Counted from the first letter of the stretch, positions 30,659-39,656 are shown. The stretch is DNA of 64,000 nt from JAVKSL01 sp050744225 (GCA_050744225.1 JBOGGT010000076.1:70229-134228); one strand, 5' to 3'. A program made the numbers and translations. Notes: generated by a model from the sequence alone, not told the origin.

Positions 30659-31345
30659 GTGGAGGACAAGTCGATCAGCCGGGCCGAGATGGCGCGCTGG
30701 AGCCAGAGCCTTGCGGCCATCGCCCGCACTGGCCTCGGGTTCACCCAGAATCTCTACGAGCGGGAGCGTTTCGAGGAGGTCCTGAAGGTCGCTGCGGACA
30801 TCGCGGTGGCCTCCACTGGCCCCAAGGTGGAGGATCCGGCCGAGCTGGTGGAGGGCTGGCTAGGGGAGGTGGTCGCCGGGGTGCCTGGCTATGTGACCCC
30901 CAAGGTGGCGGTCGGGGCAGTGGTGGGCAACGAGGCCGCTGAGATCCTCTTGGTGCGCCGAGCCGATTCGGGGGCTTGGCTGTATCCCACCGGTTGGGCA
31001 GATGTGGGCTACTCGGCCTCGGAAGTGGTGGTCAAGGAGGTCATGGAGGAGACCGGGATCGAGGCGGTGCCCGTAAGGGTGATCGCGGTGCTCGACGGGC
31101 TCAGGCTCGGCTTCAACCGGGTTCCGCTCTACTCGGTGGTCTTCCAGTGCAGGGCGGTCGGTGGTGCTCTGGCTGCCCACCCCTTGGAGTGCTCCGATGT
31201 CGGCTGGTTCGCCCAGGATGCGCTCCCGGAGCCGATCATAAGTGCGTCGCACTGGGTGGCTCACGCCTTCGCGTCGCTGCGGAACGAGCCCATCGAGGTG
31301 ATGTTCGACCCCCCTCGGCCCGCACCGTGGCGAGTCCCTGGCTGA
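30659..31345 (+). CDS. Nudix hydrolase with N-terminal helical domain
   Basis: 228 aa. The N-terminal 65 residues (RWSQSLAAIARTGLGFTQNLYERERFEEVLKVAADI) match the helical domain preceding Nudix in ADP-ribose/nucleoside-diphosphate hydrolases (NUDIX_N_2 type). The Nudix box is GWADVGYSASEVVVKEVMEETG: the EVMEE metal-binding core is kept, but the first Glu is Tyr and the usual Arg is Lys. Substrate probably ADP-ribose or a related nucleotide. Start chosen from the leaderless -10. Confidence 0.82.
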   Translation: MEDKSISRAEMARWSQSLAAIARTGLGFTQNLYERERFEEVLKVAADIAVASTGPKVEDPAELVEGWLGEVVAGVPGYVTPKVAVGAVVGNEAAEILLVRRADSGAWLYPTGWADVGYSASEVVVKEVMEETGIEAVPVRVIAVLDGLRLGFNRVPLYSVVFQCRAVGGALAAHPLECSDVGWFAQDALPEPIISASHWVAHAFASLRNEPIEVMFDPPRPAPWRVPG

Positions 31346-31356
31346 GCCGGGACGGG

Positions 31357-31362
31357 TACGAT
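31357..31362 (+). promoter_or_regulatory. Leaderless -10 element for the 129-aa membrane protein
   Basis: TACGAT, 7 bases before GTG 31370. Confidence 0.5.
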
Positions 31363-31369
31363 CTATTGC

Positions 31370-31759
31370 GTGATGCAGCGATGGCTCGGCCCCAGGGCGC
31401 TCGGATTGCACCTGGTGGTCCTGATCTGGGCTCCTGGGTGCATCGTCGCCGGCATCTGGCAGGTGAACGTGGCCCTGTCGGGCCTTCGCCTCGCCTGGGT
31501 CTACAGCATCGAGTGGCCGGCCTTCGCGCTGTTGGGCATTGCGGTGTGGTACCACCTCATCGTGGACGATCGGTCGACCACCGGCAGGGAAGGCCTGCGT
31601 AAGGCTCGCCAGGCTGCCGGGTTGGTCGATGTCCCCGTGGCAGAGCGGGTGGCCGCCGTGCGGCGCCCGGAGTTGGAGGACGAGCGCCTGGCCGCTTACA
31701 ACGACTACCTGGCGTCGCTGGCCGCGAGTGGGCGCCGTAAGACCGTACGGCATCCGTGA
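31370..31759 (+). CDS. Conserved actinobacterial membrane protein, two helices
   Basis: 129 aa. Two hydrophobic segments (ALGLHLVVLIWAPGCIVAGIW and PAFALLGIAVWYHLIV) around a short loop with WVYSIEWP, then a soluble charged tail. The pattern WLGPR...LH...GIWQ...SIEWP is seen in a small actinobacterial family often misannotated as a transcriptional regulator and found next to DUF3817 genes. No function assigned. The stop overlaps the next gene by 4 bases. Confidence 0.65.
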   Translation: MMQRWLGPRALGLHLVVLIWAPGCIVAGIWQVNVALSGLRLAWVYSIEWPAFALLGIAVWYHLIVDDRSTTGREGLRKARQAAGLVDVPVAERVAAVRRPELEDERLAAYNDYLASLAASGRRKTVRHP

Positions 31760-33288
31760 AGGAGCTGCTGGCTTACCGCATCATGGCCTACGTGGTGGGG
31801 GTGGGCCTGATCCTGGTGTGCGCGGGGATACCGCCACAGCTGCTCGGGTACCCCGAGTTCGAGAACGTCATCGGGGTGGTCCACGGCATCTTCTACATCA
31901 TCTACCTGCTGGCGTCCTTCGCGCTCTACCGCAAGGCACATTTCACCAAGTTGCAGCTGGTGGGGCTGGTATCTGCTGGCTTTGTACCGCTCTTGGCCTT
32001 CTACGTGGAGCGCCGGACCACCAAGCGCATCAGCCGTGACCTGGTGGCGCTGGATCTCGCAGCCGGCCCCAGCACCCCCGGCCCCAGCACCCCCGGCCCC
32101 AGCACCTCCGGCCCCAGCACCTCCGGCCCCAGCACCTCCGGCCCCAGCACCGTGACGCCGGAGTCCTGAGCGTCCGGCGAACCCAGCCCCAGACGCCAGC
32201 ACCACGATCCCGAGGATCGCGATCAGCGGACCGGTGTTGGGGTCGGTTGACGAGCCGCTGGTCAGCTCGCCCAGACCCTGGCCCAGGACCCAGTCGGCGA
32301 GCGCAAGGCAGATCCCGACGCTGGCAGCCACCTTCCGCGGCCATCCGCCAAACAGAGCCACCACGCCGATCAGGGCCTCAACCACCCCCAAGCCGACGAT
32401 CAGGCCATTGCCGGCGGACAAGATCCAAGCCGCCGCCGAGTAGTCCCAACCGGCCAGCCAGGTGGGGCTGCCTGGTGCCAGTGCCAGTGGTCCCCCGGCG
32501 AGGGCGTCCGCGCTGGCCTGGGCGGGCAGGGAAAGCAGCACCACGCCCCCGATCCACAGCACGGCCCAGGCGACCACTGCCCAGGTCCTGGGGGGGAGGT
32601 CGGAGCCGCGGGCCCCAGCCAGCAGGCCCGTAGAAACCCGAGAAGCTGCGTGGCGCAACCGTCCAACCTCCGACCGTCCGTTTGCAGAGCCCGCAGAGCC
32701 CGCAGAGCCCGCAGAGCCCGCAGAGCCCGCAGAGCCCGCAGAGCCTGCAGAGCCTGCAGAGCTGTTGGCCTTGGCTGGCCAGGCGACCAGGCCGAGCGTC
32801 ACGTAAATCAGCGCCGCTCCCGGAGCCCCGGTGGAGATGGCGGCGTGCCCGGCTGCGATGGCGTCCAAGCCCTCGCCGAAGTACCACACGGCAAGGCCCC
32901 AAACCACAGACAAGGCCAGCGCGGCCCGCACTGTCGGACGGATCAGGAGCCCGAGCCCGATGAGTAGCTGTATCGAGGCGAAGGTGGCGTCGAAACCGAA
33001 CGGGTGAGTCTGGATCAGGGCGACGGCCCATCCGACTGGAACCGAGACGAATGCCGGCTCGCCGATGCCTTGGGGCGCGATCACCGTGGCGGCAAAGCCG
33101 TTGCCAAACATAAAGGGCTGGAGCTGGAGCAGCCCGTCGAGGAGCCACAAAACCCCCAGGACCAGCTGGATGCCCCGCCGGGTGACCCGTACCCGCGGGA
33201 CCCTCCAGCGCACCCTCCGACGCGCTGACCCGACTTCCGGAGAGGAGCTTGCGTCAATCCCTGGCCGTGCCGTACCTACGCCTGCCAT
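31705..33288 (-). CDS. DoxX-like multi-pass membrane protein with repeat linkers
   Basis: 527 aa as read. Two related membrane halves: RGIQLVLGVLWLLDGLLQLQPFMF onward with about four helices, and a second set from WAVVAWAVLWIGGVVLL to LIAILGIVVLASG. They are joined by a Ser-Ala-Gly linker (about residues 178-202) from a 9-bp repeat. The real domain ends near residue 375. After that comes a Gly-Ala repeat and about 120 residues that are antisense to the DUF3817 gene, so the native stop may have been lost when the minisatellite expanded. Function unknown; resembles DoxX-type proteins. Confidence 0.6.
   Translation of the reverse strand: MAGVGTARPGIDASSSPEVGSARRRVRWRVPRVRVTRRGIQLVLGVLWLLDGLLQLQPFMFGNGFAATVIAPQGIGEPAFVSVPVGWAVALIQTHPFGFDATFASIQLLIGLGLLIRPTVRAALALSVVWGLAVWYFGEGLDAIAAGHAAISTGAPGAALIYVTLGLVAWPAKANSSAGSAGSAGSAGSAGSAGSAGSAGSANGRSEVGRLRHAASRVSTGLLAGARGSDLPPRTWAVVAWAVLWIGGVVLLSLPAQASADALAGGPLALAPGSPTWLAGWDYSAAAWILSAGNGLIVGLGVVEALIGVVALFGGWPRKVAASVGICLALADWVLGQGLGELTSGSSTDPNTGPLIAILGIVVLASGAGFAGRSGLRRHGAGAGGAGAGGAGAGGAGAGGAGAGGAGAGCEIQRHQVTADALGGPALHVEGQERYKASRYQPHQLQLGEMCLAVEREGRQQVDDVEDAVDHPDDVLELGVPEQLWRYPRAHQDQAHPHHVGHDAVSQQLLHGCRTVLRRPLAASDAR
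31756..32169 (+). CDS. DUF3817 membrane protein
   Basis: 137 aa, three hydrophobic segments. The core (LAYRIMAYVVGVGLILVC, VVHGIFYIIYLLASFAL, and PLLAFYVERRTTKRI) is DUF3817 as I recognise it. The C-terminal 35 residues are a Pro-Ser-Thr-Pro-Gly repeat from a 15-bp minisatellite. The GTG start overlaps the upstream gene. The whole gene lies opposite the extended frame of the convergent membrane protein. Confidence 0.75.
   Translation: MKELLAYRIMAYVVGVGLILVCAGIPPQLLGYPEFENVIGVVHGIFYIIYLLASFALYRKAHFTKLQLVGLVSAGFVPLLAFYVERRTTKRISRDLVALDLAAGPSTPGPSTPGPSTSGPSTSGPSTSGPSTVTPES
32065..32151 (+). repeat. 15-bp minisatellite read by two convergent genes
   Basis: Six copies of ggccccagcacctcc / ggccccagcaccccc. 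Read on plus it gives the PSTPG repeat of the DUF3817 protein. Read on minus it gives the Gly-Ala-Gly repeat of the convergent membrane protein. Confidence 0.92.
32684..32763 (-). repeat. 9-bp minisatellite in the DoxX-like gene
   Basis: Nearly nine copies of gcagagccc (plus strand), encoding Gly-Ser-Ala units. Confidence 0.92.
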
Positions 33289-33356
33289 ATGCGTAGCCTT
33301 CGGAGTGGATTCGGGTCGCGTATGGCCGTTGTCGTCTCGGCGGGAAGGTCTCGGTG

Positions 33357-34907
33357 CTAGGGCTGGGTGGAACCCTGGCCGGAACCCTGGCCGGAACGCT
33401 GGCCGGAACGCTGGGTGGTCGCGGGCATCTGGCGTGCGCCGTCCGCCATTGCGTTCAGGGATCCCGAAGGCACCGGGATGGGCGGGCGGTGATCAGCTCC
33501 GTCGCCGGGCCGGATCTCTGAAGGGGCCAGGGTGTAGCCCCCCTCCGGGGTCCGGGAGATGATGCTCGGGCGCTTGTGCCGGCCTGCCTCCGGCGCCTTG
33601 GACAGCTCCCTGCAGATCTTGAAGGTCACGAACCCGGCGACGAAGGGCGCGATGACCAGGGCGTAGCGCAGCACCGGGAGCACCACGTTCAGTGAGATGG
33701 CGAAGAAGTTGGCCAACAGGTCAGTCGAGCTGGCGATGAACAGCACCGAGAAGAAGGTGAGTACGCCCACGCCGATTGCGGTGCGCCAAGCGGCGTCTCT
33801 GGGTCGTTCCAGCAGGTGGTGGGATCGCCGGTTGTCCTTGGTGAACTTGGCCTCGATCCAGGGCCAGAGCATCATGAACGGCACGGCGACCCCAGGCATC
33901 AGCACTGCGGGGAAGAACAAGGTGGGGATCATGTGCCCCTGCAAGTTCACTTCCCAGCGCGGCATGAGCCGCAGCGCACCGTCCAACCACCCCATATACC
34001 AGTCCGGTTGGACCAGGTAGGTGACGTTGTAGGGGACATACGGCCCGTACAGCCAGATGGGGTTGATCTGGGCCAGGCCCCCGAGCAGGGCGGTGATCCC
34101 GAAGATCATCATCAACAACCCGGTGGTCTTGAAGACGAAGCCGGGCCACACCGGCGTCCCAACCACGTTGCGCTCCGTTGCGCCGTGCCCTCGGAACTGG
34201 GTGTGCTTCTGGTGCCACAGCAGCCCCAGATGGACCGCCAGTAGGGCGACGATGATGCCGGGTAGCAGGAACACGTGGATGATGTACAAGCGGTAGTCGT
34301 AGCTGGTCCCTGGGAAGTTGCCGCCGAAGAAGAAGAAGGTGAGGTAGGTCCCGACCACCGGGATCGCCAGCATGACCGAGAACATGATCCGGACGCCGGT
34401 TCCCGAGATCAGGTCGTCGGGGAGGGAGTAGCCAAGGTACCCGTTCACCAGGGCCAGGAAGAGCAGGGCCACCCCGATGACCCAGTTGAGCTCGCGGGGA
34501 CGGCGGAAGGCGCCGGTGAAGTAGATCCGGCACATGTGCAACACGATGGCGCCGATGAAGATGTCGGCCGACCAGTGATGCATCTGGCGGATCACGATGC
34601 CGCCCCGGACGAACAGACTGATATTGACCACCGAGGTGTACGCGTCCGAGACGCTCTGGCCATCCAAAGGCTTGTAGGCGCCGTGGTAGACGTGGTGGGT
34701 CAGCGATGGGTTGAAGAAGAAGGTCAGGTATACCCCGGTGAGGATCACCACGATGAACGAGTAGAGGGCGATCTCTCCGATCATGAATGACCAGTGGTCC
34801 GGGAAGATCTTGTTCAGGCTCTTCTTGGTCCAGTGGGCCAGGCCGACCCGGTCGTCCATCCAGCCGGCGACCGCGCCGAGCGGAGCCATGTTGGGTTCGG
34901 TACTCAT
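33357..34907 (-). CDS. qcrB: Cytochrome bc complex cytochrome b subunit QcrB
   Basis: 516 aa, eight or more membrane helices with the heme b His pairs and the quinol-site region (for example IRQMHHWSADIFIGAIVLHMCRIYF and RLYIIHVFLLPGIIVALLAVHLGLLWHQKHTQF, each read in part). N-terminal WSFMIGEIALYSF is typical of actinobacterial QcrB, the menaquinol-oxidising subunit. The C-terminus ends in a Gln/Ser/Gly repeat (RSGQGSGQGS). ATG overlaps the qcrA stop. Last gene of ctaE-qcrC-qcrA-qcrB. Confidence 0.96.
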   Translation of the reverse strand: MSTEPNMAPLGAVAGWMDDRVGLAHWTKKSLNKIFPDHWSFMIGEIALYSFIVVILTGVYLTFFFNPSLTHHVYHGAYKPLDGQSVSDAYTSVVNISLFVRGGIVIRQMHHWSADIFIGAIVLHMCRIYFTGAFRRPRELNWVIGVALLFLALVNGYLGYSLPDDLISGTGVRIMFSVMLAIPVVGTYLTFFFFGGNFPGTSYDYRLYIIHVFLLPGIIVALLAVHLGLLWHQKHTQFRGHGATERNVVGTPVWPGFVFKTTGLLMMIFGITALLGGLAQINPIWLYGPYVPYNVTYLVQPDWYMGWLDGALRLMPRWEVNLQGHMIPTLFFPAVLMPGVAVPFMMLWPWIEAKFTKDNRRSHHLLERPRDAAWRTAIGVGVLTFFSVLFIASSTDLLANFFAISLNVVLPVLRYALVIAPFVAGFVTFKICRELSKAPEAGRHKRPSIISRTPEGGYTLAPSEIRPGDGADHRPPIPVPSGSLNAMADGARQMPATTQRSGQRSGQGSGQGSTQP

Positions 34908-35860
34908 GTCGGGTCCCCCAGGTTTGCGGCCGCGCCCCGCTCCCAGAACCCGGGGCCGATCGGCTCGAGGAAGTCCCTGCGAGCTCGGAGGTAGCCCTGG
35001 TCGTCGGCGTAGATCGGCAGTTGGGGCAGGGGCCGCGGCGCCGGGCCGAAGATCGGGTAGCAGCCGGTAAGGATGTCAAACAGCGACTGGTGGCACGGGC
35101 AGAGCAACTGCTGGGTCTCGGCCTCGTACAGCGAGACCGGGCAGCCGGCGTGGGTACACACCTTGGAAAAGGCCAGGTAGCCCGCCGGCGACCAGCTTGC
35201 GGGACCCTGCTTGGTCTGGATGGGCTCCGACGCGACGCGGATCAGGAGGGTCTGCGCGGTCTGCTGGATGCCGGGGTCGTTCTCTCCACCCTCGGGAAAC
35301 GTGGTGATGTACCCTCCCACGTCGATGTCGGAGACCCGGACCGGCTTGCCGGCGGGGTCCACCATCCGCGTGCCGGGCTTCCAGGCGGTGGAGAACAGGG
35401 CCAGTTTGGGCTGGGGCCCGAGCGAGCGCAGCGGGAAGATGAAAACCGCGGCCACGGCTGCTCCGGCGACGCTCATCAGCCCGAGCAGCTTGCGCCGGGC
35501 AAAGATCGAGGCCCCTCGTCCGAACGCCCCTACCACGGCCTCGCGGTCCTCGGGCTTGCTGGGCAGGTCGTGGCGGTCCTCGTAGTCCCTGGCCTCCACG
35601 AACGGACCCTTGGGGACCAGGTACTTGCCCCAGGCGGTCATCCCCGCTCCGAACGCCGTCAGTGCGACCCCCAGCATGGCGCCCTCGATCTGGGGTTGTC
35701 CTCCGAGCCAGAACACCACTGCCAGGGTCACCGTGGCGGCAACGCTGAGCGTGAAGCAGAACGCGATGATGCGTGCCGCCCGGATCGGGTTCTTGGAGGC
35801 GGGCGCCAGGCGGGGGTCGTCGGGTGAAAGCGGCTCGGTGGGAGAGGCAGGCAGGGTCAA
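34904..35860 (-). CDS. qcrA: Rieske iron-sulfur subunit QcrA
   Basis: 318 aa. Actinobacterial-type QcrA with extra N-terminal membrane helices (about residues 28-50, 58-75, 128-145) before the Rieske domain. Cluster ligands are in KVCTHAGCPVSL and LLCPCHQSLFD. The TTG start at 35860 overlaps the qcrC stop (TTGA). The frame is open upstream inside qcrC, but that part lacks similarity. Transfers electrons from menaquinol to QcrC. Confidence 0.94.
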   Translation of the reverse strand: MTLPASPTEPLSPDDPRLAPASKNPIRAARIIAFCFTLSVAATVTLAVVFWLGGQPQIEGAMLGVALTAFGAGMTAWGKYLVPKGPFVEARDYEDRHDLPSKPEDREAVVGAFGRGASIFARRKLLGLMSVAGAAVAAVFIFPLRSLGPQPKLALFSTAWKPGTRMVDPAGKPVRVSDIDVGGYITTFPEGGENDPGIQQTAQTLLIRVASEPIQTKQGPASWSPAGYLAFSKVCTHAGCPVSLYEAETQQLLCPCHQSLFDILTGCYPIFGPAPRPLPQLPIYADDQGYLRARRDFLEPIGPGFWERGAAANLGDPT

Positions 35861-36714
35861 TTCCGGTCCCCGATCCAGTAGAGCAGGCCGAGCATCGAGC
35901 CTAGGCCCAGGAAGAGGGCGACCAGGCCCTCGGTGATGGGGCCGACGTGCGCCAGCCCGTTGCCCCCCCGGTCGGCGGGATGCTGGATGTGCTGGGTGAC
36001 GTACGCAGTGATGTCGTTGATCTGGGCCGCGTTGAACTGGAACGAGCTGAACCTGGGCATGTTGGCCGGCCCGGTCTGGATGGCCTCGACCACCTGGGTG
36101 GGGGTGGCATAGGAGAGCGAGGGAGCGGACAGCCCGTTGGACAGGGCGTCGCCGACCCCGCCGACCGCGTGGCACCCGGCGCAGTTGGTTGAGAAGAGGG
36201 AGAAGCCCTGGCCGACATCAGCTCCGTTCAGGTCGACCGAGGGGATGCCAGGGCCACCGGGACCGAGTGAGGTCACGTACTTGACGATGTCCAGCTGCTC
36301 AGGGCGGGTGAAACGAGACTGCTTCGGTTCGGCTTCCGCGCTCGGGGTGGCGAGTGGCATACGCCCGGACGAGACCCAGAAGTCGATGGTCGCCGAGCCC
36401 AGCCCCACCAGGTTCGGGGCACGGGACGATCCAGAGGCGCTCTCCCCGTGGCACGAGGCGCAGTTGGCAACGAACAACAGCTGGCCGTTCTGGACGCTCG
36501 AGGCATCCAGGGACAAGGTCGGGGGCGTGGTGGTCGAGCCGGCGGTGGTCGAGGTCGAGGCGGGGGTGGTAACCGCAGGGGTGGTCGAGGCGGGGGTGGC
36601 AACCGCAGGGGTGGCTGCCGCCGTTGCCCCGGGGGAGGAGGCAAAGAAGGTAAGTCCCAGCGCGGAGCTGAAGCCCAGCAGTGCCAGGGGCGGGAGGAGG
36701 CGGATCCGGTGCAT
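35857..36714 (-). CDS. qcrC: Diheme cytochrome c subunit QcrC
   Basis: 285 aa. N-terminal signal/anchor, then a Thr/Pro/Ala repeat spacer (about residues 35-65, from a repeated ggtggtaaccgc-type unit), two c-type heme sites CASCH and CAGCH, and a C-terminal membrane helix (ITEGLVALFLGLGSMLGLLYWIG). Two fused cytochrome c domains are the hallmark of the actinobacterial bc-aa3 supercomplex, which needs no soluble cytochrome c. Confidence 0.94.
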   Translation of the reverse strand: MHRIRLLPPLALLGFSSALGLTFFASSPGATAAATPAVATPASTTPAVTTPASTSTTAGSTTTPPTLSLDASSVQNGQLLFVANCASCHGESASGSSRAPNLVGLGSATIDFWVSSGRMPLATPSAEAEPKQSRFTRPEQLDIVKYVTSLGPGGPGIPSVDLNGADVGQGFSLFSTNCAGCHAVGGVGDALSNGLSAPSLSYATPTQVVEAIQTGPANMPRFSSFQFNAAQINDITAYVTQHIQHPADRGGNGLAHVGPITEGLVALFLGLGSMLGLLYWIGDRN

Positions 36715-36724
36715 GCTCAGCGGC

Positions 36725-37315
36725 TCAGTGCACCAGGAACAGGGACAGGTACAGTGCCACCCACACGATGTCGACGAAGTGCCAGTAGTAGCTCACGGCC
36801 TGGAAGACCACCACCTCACCGGGGTCTCCCTCCGGTCCCACCATCCTGCCCGCCAGGGCGATCATGGCTACCAATCCGACGATGACGTGCAGACCGTGGA
36901 TGCCGGTCATCATGTAGAACAGCGAGCCGAAGGCGTCGGTGTTGGTGGAAAACGGGACCTTGGTCCACTCCACCGCCTGGCTCAGCACGAACGTGGCTCC
37001 CATGACGAACGTCCCCGCCAGCCACCACCGAGCGGAACGGCGCATGCCGTGCTCCACGTTCCACAGTGCCTTCTGCATGGTGAAACTGGACATCACCAGG
37101 ATGAAGGTGAAGAGCGCCGACTGGACGATGTCCAGCTTGTCGCCGGGTGGTGGCCAGGTCGGGGCGTATGCACGGATGGTGTAGTAAGCGGCGAACAGAC
37201 CGCTGAAGAACATCAGCTCGGAACCGAGCCAGATCATCACCCCGACGCCCAGCATCGAGGGTCGGGCGTGGGGGGTGGGGAGCAGTTGTCGGTCGACGGC
37301 GATGGCCTGGGTCAT
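36725..37315 (-). CDS. ctaE: Cytochrome c oxidase subunit III
   Basis: 196 aa with five membrane helices, matching the short actinobacterial CtaE. Contains GVMIWLGSELMFFSGLFAAYY, MMTGIHGLHVIVGLVAM and the C-terminal VSYYWHFVDIVWVALYLSLF (read in part). First gene of the ctaE-qcrCAB operon on the minus strand, separate from ctaC-ctaD-ctaF at 25-28 kb. Confidence 0.95.
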   Translation of the reverse strand: MTQAIAVDRQLLPTPHARPSMLGVGVMIWLGSELMFFSGLFAAYYTIRAYAPTWPPPGDKLDIVQSALFTFILVMSSFTMQKALWNVEHGMRRSARWWLAGTFVMGATFVLSQAVEWTKVPFSTNTDAFGSLFYMMTGIHGLHVIVGLVAMIALAGRMVGPEGDPGEVVVFQAVSYYWHFVDIVWVALYLSLFLVH

Positions 37316-37327
37316 CGGGAGCAGTTT

Positions 37328-39571
37328 CTAGTCGAGATCGCCGCGCCGTGACACATCGGCCAGGCCACCCGCTCCCGGAACGTCGTGGAGTGGTGCGGGC
37401 AGTGCCAGGTGGTGGAGGATGCTGAGCCGGCGAGTCGGACGGGTGAGGGCGACGTACAGGGCGCGCAGCCCGGTCTCGGCGACGATCAGGGCCGGTTCGA
37501 CCACGATCACCGAATCGAACTCCAGGCCCTTGACCTCGTCCACTGTGATCACCGATGCCCTGGCTGAGTCGGCGGAGCCGCTGGTGCTCACCAGGGCCAT
37601 CCCCGCCACGAGGAGAGCGCTCCTCAGCTCGGCGACCAGGGTCGCAGGAGCGATGACCGCCAGGTTCCCCCCAGCTCGCGGGTCTCCCAGCACCGCCAGC
37701 TCGTGGCTGGCGGTGATCACCACGTCGCTGACCAGCTGAACGCTGGACGACCGGGCGATCGTCGGAGGGCCCCCGGTCGAGCGAGCGGAGCGGGGGGGGA
37801 CCTGTCCGGGGGCCGCGGAGGCGAGCACCAGGGCGGCGAGCGCCATGATCTGCGCCGGAGTCCTGTAGTTCACGCTGAGCTCGACCAGGTGGGGCTCGCG
37901 GCGCGCATCCAGCGGTCCCGTGATCTGGCTCCACGCGCTGGCCGCGTGAGGCCCGGTTGCCTGGGCAATGTCTCCGACCAGGGTCATCGAGCCCGATATC
38001 GAGCGCCGGGCGAGCATCCGAAGCTGCATCGCGGAGAGGTCCTGCGCCTCGTCCACCACGATGTGCCCGAATGCCCTGGGGGCCTCCTGGCCCGGCAGCG
38101 GCCCGAGCAGGACCGCTGCCTCGTCCAGCAGGGCTATGTCCGCACGGGTCCAGGCGATCTCACCCATGGCGTCGGCCCTGGGCCGGTAGAGGCTCGCCTG
38201 CGCGGCCGGCCCCAGCAGGTCCTTGCAGGCCAGGGCGAGCAGCGGCTTGGCCCCGAACAGGTCGTGCAGCAGCTCCTCGGCGCTCAGCCGGGGCCACATC
38301 CGATCCAGCGCCGCAACCACCCCCGGCAGCCGGCGCAGCTCCCCCGGCAGCTCGCTGGCTGGATCCGGTTCCGGCGCGTCGCGGGCCGCGTCCGGAGCGT
38401 CGCGCCCGGGGCTGTCCGGCTCGTCCACCACGTCGAAGACGCCAGCGCCGCCCTCGGGTGGAGGCCGGACCTGGTCGAGCGCAGTCCTGGCCCGCTCGTA
38501 GTCCGCCGCCAGCCGCTTGGTCAGGGCCGCCTCGACCAGAGGCCGGCGGGCGTTGTGCGTCCCCGGGCGTCGCCGCGCGGCCTGGACAAGGCGCTCCAAC
38601 TCGGCTGCACTCACCCGCAGGACCACCGACCCATATGGGACCGCCAGGTCTCCTCGAAGGGGGCGCTGGCGGCTGCGCACCGCAGCTATGAGTAATTTGC
38701 ACATGTGGGTGGTTCCTTTGATGTGGGCCACTCCCGCCGGTTCCACCCCCCGGATGGGCACGTCGAGCAGTCCCTCCACCGTGGAGGATGCGACCCCGTT
38801 CTCGCCGAGCGAGGGGAGCACCTGCTCGATGTAGCGCAGGTACGCCCGGTTTGGGCCGATCACCAGCACCCCCTGGCTCTCCAGGGGAAACCGGTGGGTA
38901 TACAGCAAGTAAGCGGCCCGGTGCAGCGCCACCACCGTCTTGCCCGTACCCGGCCCCCCCTGGACGACCAGGATCCCGGGCAGCGGGGCTCGGATGATCT
39001 CGTCCTGCTCTCGCTGGACGGTGGCAACTATGTCTCGCAGGTAGCCCGACCGCGAGCGGCTCATGGCCGCCAGCAGCGCCCCACTCGGGACATCCGAGTC
39101 GCTGTCGGAGTCGCCCTCCTCCCCAGCGCCCGAGTCGCCCTCAGCGAACAGCTCGTCCTCGATCCCCACCAGGCGCCGGCCCTCGCTGGCAAAGTGGCGT
39201 CGGCGGTGGAGTCCCATCGGCTCTGCCCCGGTTGCTCGGTAGAACGGCGCGGCCACCGGGGCGCGCCAATCCACCACCAGTAGCTCCGAGTCGGCGGCCG
39301 ACACCGGCAGCCGGCCGATGTGGTAGCTGTCGGAGTCGGTGTCGATCCGGCCGAAGCACAGGGGCCGGTCTCCCAGGTCGAGCTGGGTGAGGCGGGCCAG
39401 GCTGGATCGCACGGTCATGTCCCGCTCGGTCTTGGCCTGGGGGGTGCCCCCCCGGCCCTGGTCCAGGACCGCGGCCATCCGCTGGCGGGCAGCTTCGCGC
39501 ATGGCCTCCAGCCGCTCGTAAGCTTGGTCGATGTGGGCCTGTTCGGCCTCAAGTTCAGGTTGGGGCGCCAA
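37328..39571 (-). CDS. helD: HelD/HelR-type UvrD-like ATPase acting on RNA polymerase
   Basis: 747 aa superfamily 1 ATPase. The N-terminal coiled-coil arm (EQAHIDQAYERLEAMREAARQRM) precedes the HelD signature PLCFGRIDTD and IGRLPV with VVDWRAPVAAPFYRATGAEPMGL. Walker A is VQGGPGTGKTVVALHRA, Walker B VVDEAQDLSAMQ, and a C-terminal UvrD motif KGLEFDSVIVVEP. The actinobacterial class dislodges stalled RNA polymerase and can protect it from rifamycins; that is family knowledge, not shown here. Acidic Asp-Ser repeats are at about 152-167. TTG start. Confidence 0.88.
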   Translation of the reverse strand: MAPQPELEAEQAHIDQAYERLEAMREAARQRMAAVLDQGRGGTPQAKTERDMTVRSSLARLTQLDLGDRPLCFGRIDTDSDSYHIGRLPVSAADSELLVVDWRAPVAAPFYRATGAEPMGLHRRRHFASEGRRLVGIEDELFAEGDSGAGEEGDSDSDSDVPSGALLAAMSRSRSGYLRDIVATVQREQDEIIRAPLPGILVVQGGPGTGKTVVALHRAAYLLYTHRFPLESQGVLVIGPNRAYLRYIEQVLPSLGENGVASSTVEGLLDVPIRGVEPAGVAHIKGTTHMCKLLIAAVRSRQRPLRGDLAVPYGSVVLRVSAAELERLVQAARRRPGTHNARRPLVEAALTKRLAADYERARTALDQVRPPPEGGAGVFDVVDEPDSPGRDAPDAARDAPEPDPASELPGELRRLPGVVAALDRMWPRLSAEELLHDLFGAKPLLALACKDLLGPAAQASLYRPRADAMGEIAWTRADIALLDEAAVLLGPLPGQEAPRAFGHIVVDEAQDLSAMQLRMLARRSISGSMTLVGDIAQATGPHAASAWSQITGPLDARREPHLVELSVNYRTPAQIMALAALVLASAAPGQVPPRSARSTGGPPTIARSSSVQLVSDVVITASHELAVLGDPRAGGNLAVIAPATLVAELRSALLVAGMALVSTSGSADSARASVITVDEVKGLEFDSVIVVEPALIVAETGLRALYVALTRPTRRLSILHHLALPAPLHDVPGAGGLADVSRRGDLD

Positions 39572-39643
39572 AGGGAGATCCAGGATACCTCGTGCCCCAG
39601 GCAGGATCGCTCCAGCCGGCTAGTGGCTCTGGGTGGCGGCGAG

Positions 39644-39649
39644 TAGCTT
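39644..39649 (+). promoter_or_regulatory. Leaderless -10 element for hemE
   Basis: TAGCTT, 7 bases before GTG 39657, and the reason for choosing that start over GTG 39633. Confidence 0.5.
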
Positions 39650-39656
39650 CCGGGGA

